Assembly: GCA_018268085.1 (NCBI GenBank)
Contig: JAFDXE010000001.1
Coordinates: 124,001 to 188,000 of the forward strand
Reading direction: 5' to 3'
DNA from: Bacteroidota bacterium
GTDB lineage: Bacteria > Bacteroidota > Bacteroidia > Chitinophagales > Chitinophagaceae
Length of the DNA stretch: 64,000 bases
Position numbers and translations under genes: made by a program. Below are positions 1-6,278 of the stretch, piece after piece (the first letter of the stretch is position 1; every line of letters begins with the position of its first letter). Under the pieces are notes generated by a model. The model was not told where the DNA came from. It was given only the letters and a program-made list of their open reading frames with translations, and did no database searches.

Positions 1-1655
1 AACCGGATTCGTTTAACAGTATAAAGTTTAGTCCTTCATTTACATACCGGAAAAGCAATAGTAATTTCAATGAAAATCACATCATTCTAAATGGGAATGA
101 TGAAAAGTTAAACGATGGTTTTATCAATGAAGAAGCAATTTCAAAACTCCCGAATTACAGTGGCACGCTGCTGTTTAATCACCGGTTTTTAAAAAAGGGA
201 AGAACCTTATCTATTAACCTGAACGGGGGAACATCAGGAACGGAAGGCACAGATGACATTCGTAACATCAATAATTATTATTTACCCCAGGGAACAGGCC
301 CGGTACCGGTAAATCTGCCCAGGGAAAATCACCAGTTTATTCCCCAGGACAATACCAATCGTAATTACGGCGGTCGTGTTTCCTATATTGAGCCTTTAAG
401 TAAAAGAAGAAGCCTGGAATTTAATTACGCATATAATTATCAATATACAGGCAATGACCGGAAGACATACAAAGTTGATTCTTCACTCGATAAAATATTT
501 GTTGACAGCCTGAGCAGTGTGTACAACAATGTGTATGTAACAAACAGGTTGGGTGTGAACTTCAGGACCAATACAAAAAAATATAATTACACCGTTGGCC
601 TGGCCGTTCAACCCGGATCTATAACCAGCAGTAACGACTTAAATCACCGTAACGACTATACGCAGCATCTTGTAAATTTTTACCCCGTAATCAGGTTTGC
701 CTATAACTTTTCGAGGAGTCGTTCATTGAACTTAAATTACAACGGTTCAACAAATCAACCGGGGTATGCACAACTCAATCCGGTGCCCGATAACTCAAAT
801 TCGCAATACATAACTATCGGCAACCCGGATCTGAAACCTGAGTTCACCAATACATTCAGCTCGAGGTATAATAATTTTGATTTCGTAAACGGAAATGTAT
901 TCTTCGGAAGTATTAATTTTTCATTTACACAAGACAAGATCGTTACCAACACCAGGCAATTGGGATTCGGAACCCAGGAAACCAGGTATAAAAATGCAAA
1001 TGGTTTTTATACGGTAACGGCATTTTACAATATGTCGAGACCACAACAAAACCGAAAATATGTGGTAAACTGGGGTGGTAATGTTATTTACAACAATAAT
1101 ATTTCGTTTATAGATAACCGTAAGAATACAGCCAGGAACTGGGTAATCGGTCAGCGGTTGTCGGAAGATTTCAAAATTAAAAAATGGCTGGAAACAAATG
1201 CAACAGTAAATTTTAGTTTGAACAGTACAAAAAATACGGCTGAAATCCCCGGGCTGCTTAATACAACAATACGCACCTGGATTTTATCGAACTCAACCAG
1301 GATTTTCATAAGGGAAGATTTTGTTGTAAGTGTTGATCTTACCCATACTTTTAATTCAGGTTATACAGGTAACGTAAATGCGAATCCAAGGATCATAAAT
1401 GCAACGGTTGAAAAACAATTCCTGAAAAAGAAAAACCTGTCGGTAAAATTGCAGGCTTATGATATTCTTAATGAAAACAATGGCGTGAGCAGGACCGTGA
1501 AAGATAATTATATCACCGACACCAGAACCAACCGCCTGGCCAGATATTATATGCTCACTTTAGTGTTCCGCCTGAATAAATTTTTTGGCGATCAGCAGCA
1601 GATGAGAATGGGCGGTATGATGATGCAGGGACCGCCACCGGGAATGCGGCCATAA
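1..1655 (+). CDS. Outer-membrane beta-barrel family protein (TonB-receptor-like), 3' part
   Basis: The reading frame is open from base 3 to the stop at 1655, so the gene begins left of the window; about 550 C-terminal residues are visible. It is rich in alternating aromatic/polar strands (LNLNYNGSTNQPGYAQLNP, VFFGSINFSFTQDK), typical of the OMP_b-brl_3 C-terminal barrel of Bacteroidota proteins with a carboxypeptidase-regulatory N-terminus. The role would be an outer-membrane transporter or receptor-like protein of unknown substrate. The tail is Met/Gly/Pro-rich (MRMGGMMMQGPPPGMRP), which I have seen on relatives. It converges on the helicase gene, whose stop lies 18 bases further on. The missing N-terminus (plug, signal peptide) prevents a firmer call. 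Confidence 0.8.
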   Translation, partial: PDSFNSIKFSPSFTYRKSNSNFNENHIILNGNDEKLNDGFINEEAISKLPNYSGTLLFNHRFLKKGRTLSINLNGGTSGTEGTDDIRNINNYYLPQGTGPVPVNLPRENHQFIPQDNTNRNYGGRVSYIEPLSKRRSLEFNYAYNYQYTGNDRKTYKVDSSLDKIFVDSLSSVYNNVYVTNRLGVNFRTNTKKYNYTVGLAVQPGSITSSNDLNHRNDYTQHLVNFYPVIRFAYNFSRSRSLNLNYNGSTNQPGYAQLNPVPDNSNSQYITIGNPDLKPEFTNTFSSRYNNFDFVNGNVFFGSINFSFTQDKIVTNTRQLGFGTQETRYKNANGFYTVTAFYNMSRPQQNRKYVVNWGGNVIYNNNISFIDNRKNTARNWVIGQRLSEDFKIKKWLETNATVNFSLNSTKNTAEIPGLLNTTIRTWILSNSTRIFIREDFVVSVDLTHTFNSGYTGNVNANPRIINATVEKQFLKKKNLSVKLQAYDILNENNGVSRTVKDNYITDTRTNRLARYYMLTLVFRLNKFFGDQQQMRMGGMMMQGPPPGMRP

Positions 1656-1673
1656 TGTGCATTCCGCGGCGTA

Positions 1674-3041
1674 TTATTTGGCAATAGCCATTTTCACTTT
1701 TTTATTTTTAATTTTTTCATTCTTTACGGCTTCCACAACAAATCCAATTTTAGATTTGCGGATAGCAACAAAAGATGAAAAATCTTTTACCTCAATCATT
1801 CCGATTTCGTCTTTTTTCAGGTGAGCTTTATTCGACAGGAAACCTACGATGTCTATTTTATTGATCTTATCCTTTTTACCGGCGGCAATAAACAGCGTGC
1901 TCCATTTCGGCTTTTCAGGCAGTGGTAAACCAGGCTGCAGTTCGAGGGCTGTTGTATCCGAAGTAATATAAGATGGTATTGTTTCTTCCGGCCCGATTAA
2001 CAGGTACACATTACCGGTAGCGTTCATCCGGGCGGTACGTCCGTTACGATGCGTAAAACTTTCTTCTGTGGGGGGAAGGTGATAGTGAACAATGCTACGG
2101 ATATGAGCAATGTCCAGTCCGCGACTGGCCAGGTCGGTAGTAACAAGTATGTTGGAGCTGCTGTTCCTGAATTTGCACAATGCAACCTCACGGTCATGTT
2201 GTTCCATGCCACCATGATAGAAAACATTTACAATTCCATTTGAAGACAGGAATTCACTGGTGCGTTCTACCGCGTCGCGGTGATTACAGAAAATAATGGT
2301 GGAAGTATTTTTAAGGTAACAAACCAGGTTCAATAAGGTTTCAAGTTTGTCTTTATCGGTTGCATGAACGGTGCGGATACTGAGCGCTTCTGCGTTTTCA
2401 GTAACCGGGGACAAAAAATTGAGGACCTGTGCATTTTCCATTTTTGCAAAATCCGGGATCTCAACAGCACGGGTAGCCGAAGTAAGCATTCTTTTTTGCA
2501 CCTGAGGAATGGTATCGAGAATAAACTGCATTTCTTCCAGGAATCCGAGTTCGAGTATTTTATCAAATTCATCGAGTACCAGGAAATGCACTTTGTCGGT
2601 TTGTATGTTTTTTCTCCGGATATGATCGGCAACACGGCCTGCGGTGCCAATTAAAATGGCCGGGGGCTGAACCAGGTTATTTTCTTCAATTTCACGTTTA
2701 TGGCCGCCGTAGCAGGCGGTTACTTTGAAGCCGGTTTGCATTTGTTTAAGCACTTGTTCAATTTGGAGGGCCAGTTCACGGGAAGGAACCATGATGATGG
2801 CCTGGATGTAATTCACGGCCGGATCGAGGGATTTAAGCAACGGTAATAAAAATGCAAGGGTTTTACCTGAACCGGTAGCTGAAAGCAACACAATTTTATC
2901 CTGGTTTTCAATTTCGCTGAGCGCTTTTGTTTGCATTTCGTTTAGCGATTTTATACCAAGTCTTTCCAGGCTTTCAGCTTGTGCGTATCCATTTTTTTTC
3001 ACCTGGCAAAAGTACCGTTTATCGTTGGAATGAAAAGTCAT
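1674..3041 (-). CDS. DEAD-box-type RNA helicase, DbpA-like
   Basis: ATP-dependent RNA helicase, 455 aa, probably acting in ribosome assembly or RNA remodelling. Motifs in order: Q-motif region around 27-37 (LGIKSLNEMQ), Walker A ATGSGKT (55-61), motif Ia PSREL (86-90), GTAGR (132-136), motif II as DEFD (157-160) instead of DEAD, motif III SAT (188-190), and HRNGRTAR near 333 (motif VI, with A replacing the usual G). The last 75 residues (IDIVGFLSNKAHLKKDEIG onward) resemble the DbpA RNA-binding domain that recognises 23S rRNA in E. coli; that specificity is an inference here. It ends in a Lys-rich tail. A TAnnTTTG box lies 39 bases upstream of the start. Confidence 0.9.
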   Translation of the reverse strand: MTFHSNDKRYFCQVKKNGYAQAESLERLGIKSLNEMQTKALSEIENQDKIVLLSATGSGKTLAFLLPLLKSLDPAVNYIQAIIMVPSRELALQIEQVLKQMQTGFKVTACYGGHKREIEENNLVQPPAILIGTAGRVADHIRRKNIQTDKVHFLVLDEFDKILELGFLEEMQFILDTIPQVQKRMLTSATRAVEIPDFAKMENAQVLNFLSPVTENAEALSIRTVHATDKDKLETLLNLVCYLKNTSTIIFCNHRDAVERTSEFLSSNGIVNVFYHGGMEQHDREVALCKFRNSSSNILVTTDLASRGLDIAHIRSIVHYHLPPTEESFTHRNGRTARMNATGNVYLLIGPEETIPSYITSDTTALELQPGLPLPEKPKWSTLFIAAGKKDKINKIDIVGFLSNKAHLKKDEIGMIEVKDFSSFVAIRKSKIGFVVEAVKNEKIKNKKVKMAIAK

Positions 3042-3079
3042 GATAAGAAACTGTGTTTGTAAATCATTAAGTTATATTT

Positions 3080-3087
3080 CAAAGATA
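3080..3087 (-). promoter_or_regulatory. Candidate -7 promoter box of the helicase gene
   Basis: Read on the minus strand this is TATCTTTG, a full match to the Bacteroidota -7 consensus TAnnTTTG, placed so that transcription would begin about 30 bases before the helicase ATG. I see no good TTTG at -33, so support is partial. Confidence 0.35.
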
Positions 3088-3110
3088 ATACTTTCGCCCT
3101 ATAATTAACA

Positions 3111-3180
3111 TTATGTTAAACAGGCGCACGTCGCCTTTCTTTTTTCTTGGCTCACGCTTCCATTGTAGCGAAGATTTATG
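3111..3180 (+). repeat. 70-bp direct repeat, copy 1
   Basis: The first 18 bases (TTATGTTAAACAGGCGCA) are identical to 3781-3798, exactly 670 bases downstream, and the following 50 bases remain clearly related (shared TTTCTTT and ACGCTTCCA blocks). It contains a small hairpin, AGGCG-CACGT-CGCCT, and precedes a small plus-strand ORF, as the second copy does. Confidence 0.7.
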
Positions 3181-3207
3181 TAGTAGATTAGAGCGAAAAT
3201 TGAGAAT

Positions 3208-3420
3208 ATGGAAAGAAAAATAAATTTAGAAGATGCCTCTTTATTTAGAATTCAAGCAATGCTCGAACAACTATTGAGGCTTCATTGTGAGATGTATGCT
3301 CACATGGCTAAGAAAGATTTTGAGGAAATATACGGCCTCGTTTGGAAAGAAGTTGATTCCTCAACGAAAGAGCTGATAAAACTTCATTCAAATTTGGGTG
3401 GTGACCCAAAGGAGAATTAA
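3208..3420 (+). CDS. Small hypothetical protein (70 aa)
   Basis: Not recognised. It encodes 70 residues, mostly predicted alpha-helical and amphipathic (for example LEDASLFRIQAMLEQLLRLH), with no signal peptide or membrane segment. Amino-acid composition and codon use look like real coding sequence rather than a shadow frame, and nothing overlaps it. It sits alone between two copies of a 70-bp direct repeat and is followed by an AT-rich, hairpin-containing stretch, so it may be the cargo of a small cassette; this is an inference from layout only. Confidence 0.5.
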   Translation: MERKINLEDASLFRIQAMLEQLLRLHCEMYAHMAKKDFEEIYGLVWKEVDSSTKELIKLHSNLGGDPKEN

Positions 3421-3546
3421 GTTTCTTTTTTTTACTCTTTGTCTTTTTCATTTTAAATACTTTTTAACTCGCCTATCGTCTCGTGTGTCCTACCGGACAG
3501 CTACAAGAAAAAATAAAAGCTGCCAAGCGATATGCTAACGCTACAT

Positions 3547-3580
3547 GCAGTTTTGTTTCCTGAAAACCTTACAAAACTGC
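3547..3580. repeat. Stem-loop, 10-bp perfect arms
   Basis: GCAGTTTTGT (3547-3556) pairs perfectly with ACAAAACTGC (3571-3580) across a 14-base loop. No T-run follows directly, so it is not an obvious terminator. Confidence 0.65.
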
Positions 3581-3676
3581 CCTTCCCTTCGGCTAACCTG
3601 AATAACATAATATTGGTCTTATCTGCCAAATTACAATATTCTTATTATTTCGTCTTTGCATCCGCTACGCCGGTGG

Positions 3677-3750
3677 TATTGCCTTTGTTGCGATTTTTCC
3701 GTAAGTCTGTTATTAAAAAATGTACGTGAAAAATCGCAACAAAGGCAATA
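3677..3750. repeat. 23-bp perfect inverted repeat (long hairpin)
   Basis: Bases 3677-3699 are the exact reverse complement of 3728-3750. The stem continues for four more pairs (CGTA 3700-3703 with TACG 3723-3726) past a single bulged T at 3727, leaving a 19-base AT-rich loop. This is far longer than an ordinary intrinsic terminator and has no adjacent gene that needs one. Flanking bases also show weaker complementarity: CTTATCTG (3618-3625) matches CAGATAAG (3767-3774). Confidence 0.85.
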
Positions 3751-3780
3751 AAGAAATTGAAATTTACAGATAAGAAATTT

Positions 3781-3850
3781 TTATGTTAAACAGGCGCAAT
3801 GCCATTTCTTTATTTTCTGCCTACGCTTCCACTGATGCGGAGATATTAGC
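3781..3850 (+). repeat. 70-bp direct repeat, copy 2
   Basis: Second copy of the element at 3111-3180. The first 18 bases are identical; the rest is diverged but alignable. Like copy 1 it lies just before a small plus-strand ORF. Confidence 0.65.
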
Positions 3851-3915
3851 GAAGAACGATGCGATTGGGTGTTTCCACCGTTTATAGTTTCTACCCTGTT
3901 AGGTACATTGCAGGT

Positions 3916-4062
3916 ATGGAAACCAATTTAGTACAATTGGAAGCTGATGACCATGGCGACGAAATTGAAAGATATAAATCTTGTATGCGCCAAACAAAGC
4001 AAAGAATGGCGTTTATAAAAAACAGCCCGCTGTTGGAAGCTATGAACAAAATAGAATTATAG
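3916..4062 (+). CDS. Possible small protein (48 aa)
   Basis: A 48-residue frame beginning METNLVQLEADDHGDE and ending NSPLLEAMNKIEL; the same frame is open back to an ATG at 3859, but the upstream 19 residues look non-coding. The predicted protein is charged and soluble, without recognisable motifs. Its position after the second 70-bp repeat mirrors that of the 70-aa ORF after the first copy, although the two proteins are not alike. It could equally be chance. Confidence 0.25.
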   Translation: METNLVQLEADDHGDEIERYKSCMRQTKQRMAFIKNSPLLEAMNKIEL

Positions 4063-4256
4063 GGCTCGCTCCACAAACCTAACCTGAATAACGTATGTAC
4101 ACGTGCCGGAACATTCGTCTATACCTTTCCGTTATAATCTAAACGGAAATTACGGTACTCAAAATACATTTATAAAAACCCATGTTTATTGGGTACTTCT
4201 TTTCGTAGAAAATTACTACTGGTTTATATTAGCTCTTTAATATGTTTCAATTTTTC

Positions 4257-4278
4257 GACCAGGGTTTCTACCCTGGTC
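4257..4278 (+). terminator. Terminator-like hairpin
   Basis: GACCAGGGT (4257-4265) and ACCCTGGTC (4270-4278) form a perfect 9-bp GC-rich stem with a TTCT loop, followed by CTCTTTACC, only a weak T-run. It may end a short transcript from the small ORFs upstream. Confidence 0.4.
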
Positions 4279-4378
4279 TCTTTACCAAAAATCTGACCAA
4301 TAAATTGTAAATTACAATTCTGAGCATGCGTACAATATGAAAAACAGATTAACAAACGAACTTTAGAATTACACCAAC

Positions 4379-4492
4379 ATGGCTATCCACATTTTGTACA
4401 AAGCACTATTGCTAACCGGGGCACTTATCGTTGTATTTGGTATCACCAGTATCAGGTCTTTTATTTTTAAAAAGGAACGAGAAGATCGTTAA
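4379..4492 (+). CDS. Possible small single-pass membrane protein (37 aa)
   Basis: A 37-codon frame starting MAIHILYKALLLTGALIVV, with one hydrophobic segment at about residues 4-22 and a basic/charged end KKEREDR. That profile (short N-terminus, one transmembrane helix, positive cytoplasmic tail) fits the many small membrane proteins of bacteria. No homologue is recognised and there is no clear ribosome-binding site, which is usual in this phylum. It stands alone upstream of a convergent, apparently frameshifted gene. Confidence 0.35.
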   Translation: MAIHILYKALLLTGALIVVFGITSIRSFIFKKEREDR

Positions 4493-4576
4493 ATCCTTCC
4501 CCGCATTAGTAATACAACCGCTTTCATTGGTTATTGGTTAGTGGCAGGTAAAGTTGTATCCTTCATACAAGCACAT

Positions 4577-5066
4577 TCAATCTGCTGCATCGTTCTCACC
4601 AAAAGCTTTACCATTCCAGGAATGTATTTGAATCGGGTGTATCAATTCCGCTTCTGCCGGATCATTTACCAGCAGGGTTGCAAATGAATCTGCATTTTGC
4701 AGTAAATGTGCCAGCAACAAAATAGGTTTATCCTTCGGTTGCTTTTTGAAAAATCCTGCCACTGCATCCGGTCTGCAACTCAGATCATTTACTTTTAAAA
4801 TCGTAGTCGGGTCCTTTTCCACCATAAATATAAAATCAAGTTTATCGGGAGTAGTTTGCGCTATGTACACCGACTTTTTATAATCCCTGAATGCCTCTCT
4901 GATGTATCTGCTGAATTCCAGGTAATCGGCAACATCCTGCGGCTTAAACACAATGCCGATCTGGCCGGGAATATCTGTTCCACCTGTAAATAAACTATAG
5001 ATAACCGGGTGTAAAACTGATGCGTAATGCTTTACCGATACATTCTTCTAATTGGGAGTCGGTCAT
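4577..5066 (-). pseudogene. Hypothetical gene, apparently frameshifted
   Basis: Two minus-strand frames look like parts of one protein. The first starts with ATG at 5066 and reads MTDSQLEECIGKALRISFTPGYL before a TAG at 4995-4997. The second, shifted by one base, is open from about 5047 to the stop at 4577 and continues with FTGGTDIPGQIGIVFKPQDV. If only the second frame were used it would need a GTG start at 4951 (124 aa) that discards the plausible FTGGTDIPGQ segment. A one-base insertion (or two-base loss) between 4995 and 5047 would explain both, giving about 163 codons in the intact gene. Function is unknown; the protein is soluble. A sequencing error is possible, and an intact 124-aa GTG-start gene remains the alternative. 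Confidence 0.5.
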
Positions 5067-5207
5067 CAAACAAAAGTATGGAATGCATAAGAAAAAGCCG
5101 GATACAACCCTATTTGATACACGGTAGCACCCCTTGTTGCTATAAGATTTGGTATGGTTGTATAAGATTTTGAAAAATTCTACGTTATAGCCTAAAATAA
5201 TACCACT

Positions 5208-5450
5208 ATGAACCAGGTAGTAGTAAGTTTTCCGCTTGATGTAAATATTAAAAGAAGTCATATCTCCGACTTTGTAAACAGTTGCCTTGAAGGCATCCGT
5301 AAAGATGTACTTAACTGGAACGGATTTGTTGATCTGAGGGCTACAGAAGATGGCAATTATGTACTGATTGCAAAATGTGATAATGAAGATATCCGGTTCC
5401 AGATGCAGGAATTGCTGAATATGGAAATCAGCAGGCTGAATGCCGCGTAA
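5208..5450 (+). CDS. Small hypothetical protein (80 aa)
   Basis: Eighty residues starting MNQVVVSFPLDVNIKRSHIS, with mixed alpha/beta character and a helix-rich second half (DIRFQMQELLNMEISRL). No signal peptide or transmembrane segment; family not recognised. The start is fixed by a leader, AATAATACCACT-ATG, that is repeated exactly before the gene at 5903, suggesting related translation signals or shared ancestry of the upstream region. The upstream stretch also carries two copies of TATAAGATTT (5142-5171). Confidence 0.6.
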   Translation: MNQVVVSFPLDVNIKRSHISDFVNSCLEGIRKDVLNWNGFVDLRATEDGNYVLIAKCDNEDIRFQMQELLNMEISRLNAA

Positions 5451-5566
5451 TTTTTTGCAGAGCGTTCATGATACGGTTTCAAGATATTTGCGCTATTTGT
5501 TAATGTCTCTGTTTCTTCATACACAAAGTATATAACGGTAAGCTATAACGCTTTAATTGCCAGTTT

Positions 5567-5580
5567 GTAGTATATACTAC
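5567..5580. promoter_or_regulatory. 14-bp perfect palindrome upstream of the 5647 gene
   Basis: GTAGTATATACTAC is a perfect 14-bp palindrome 66 bases before the 5647 start and could be an operator. Nearby, CTATAACG (5543-5550) is the reverse complement of CGTTATAG (5183-5190) in front of the 5208 gene, so the two small genes may share a regulator. Binding is inference. Confidence 0.3.
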
Positions 5581-5646
5581 TACGTTAATATCCATCAATT
5601 TACTACTATAACCCTTTTTCATTATCGGTAGTTTGCATTACTTCCA

Positions 5647-5892
5647 ATGCTTATGAAGGATGCACTTAATAATATCCTGAATTTTTTTTATTCAGAAAAC
5701 GATGTTGTATCTGCCTATAATAACCGGCTGATATTCGGCATCAAGGAAAGCGAATACTTCAAAGCAATTGAATTACTGGAAGAACAACAGTTCATCATTG
5801 CAGTGGGTATTCGGCATTCCATTCCCGGTTATAACCTGTATAAGATTACCGACCTGGGAAAGCAACTTGTTGAATCAGGAGGATTTAAATAA
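5647..5892 (+). CDS. Small hypothetical protein, possible winged-helix (81 aa)
   Basis: Eighty-one residues. The pattern helix (KDALNNILNFFY) - helix (SEYFKAIELLEEQQFI) - two strands (IIAVG, NLYKITDLGKQLV) resembles a small winged-helix DNA-binding fold, with the IT-DLGKQLVE segment like the wing and last helix of such proteins; this is a weak structural reading. A second ATG two codons later (5653) is an alternative start. The stop overlaps the leader of the next gene, with 10 bases between stop and ATG, suggesting co-transcription with the 5903 gene. Confidence 0.55.
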   Translation: MLMKDALNNILNFFYSENDVVSAYNNRLIFGIKESEYFKAIELLEEQQFIIAVGIRHSIPGYNLYKITDLGKQLVESGGFK

Positions 5893-5902
5893 TAATACCA
5901 CT

Positions 5903-6196
5903 ATGCAAAAAATCCAGTTAACCAATAAATTCTCCCGTATGAAGAGCTTAACTTACTGCATTTCCCGCGGGCCTTTAAACGACCAGGTATTGCCGGTAAA
6001 CCTTGATCCCGGATACCTCGCTAATTACAAAACAAGCATCGAAAAACAAATCAGGCCATTCCTCAAACAAATTATTGATGACGGAGCCGAAATAGAACTA
6101 ACGGTAGCGCCTAATGGAAAAGAAATTATTTACTGGAAGGTTGTTAAATGGACCGCCGAAGGATATGATAAACTCATTACTTCAAATCTCATTTAA
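5903..6196 (+). CDS. Small hypothetical protein (97 aa)
   Basis: Ninety-seven residues beginning MQKIQLTNKFSRMKS. The frame is open further left, but that part overlaps the 5647 gene and reads as a shadow, so I chose the ATG at 5903, which also carries the AATAATACCACT leader seen before the 5208 gene. The protein is soluble, with a conserved-looking middle (DQVLPVNLDPGYLANYK) and a C-terminal alpha/beta part (ELTVAPNGKEIIYWKVV). No family recognised. It ends 34 bases before a strong bidirectional terminator. Confidence 0.6.
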   Translation: MQKIQLTNKFSRMKSLTYCISRGPLNDQVLPVNLDPGYLANYKTSIEKQIRPFLKQIIDDGAEIELTVAPNGKEIIYWKVVKWTAEGYDKLITSNLI

Positions 6197-6230
6197 AACC
6201 GTTACTATAAAAAGTGCACCTCATTTTAAC

Positions 6231-6260
6231 GAAAAAGTCTCCGTTACCGGAGACTTTTTC
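6231..6260. terminator. Bidirectional intrinsic terminator
   Basis: GAAAAAGTCTCCG (6231-6243) and CGGAGACTTTTTC (6248-6260) form a perfect 13-bp stem with a TTAC loop. A-run and T-run flank it, so it can terminate both the plus-strand gene ending at 6196 and gyrA ending at 6279. Confidence 0.9.
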
Positions 6261-6278
6261 ATTAATCTTTAAGATCCA

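Larger units (their letters stand above)
3421..4378. other. Gene-poor stretch with hairpins and repeats
   Basis: Apart from one doubtful 48-codon ORF, I find no convincing gene here. The stretch holds a 10-bp stem-loop (3547-3580), a 23-bp perfect inverted repeat (3677-3750), the second copy of the 70-bp repeat (3781-3850), a repeated TAACCTGAATAAC (3594-3606 and 4080-4092), a TTTCCGTT/AACGGAAA hairpin (4126-4149) and a terminator-like hairpin (4257-4278). Reading frames in 3532-3729 look like chance ORFs across these hairpins. Confidence 0.6.

Noticed and set aside
3532..3729. 65-codon ORF across the hairpins
   Set aside because: It spans both inverted repeats and its translation is composed of hairpin sequence; no support as a gene.
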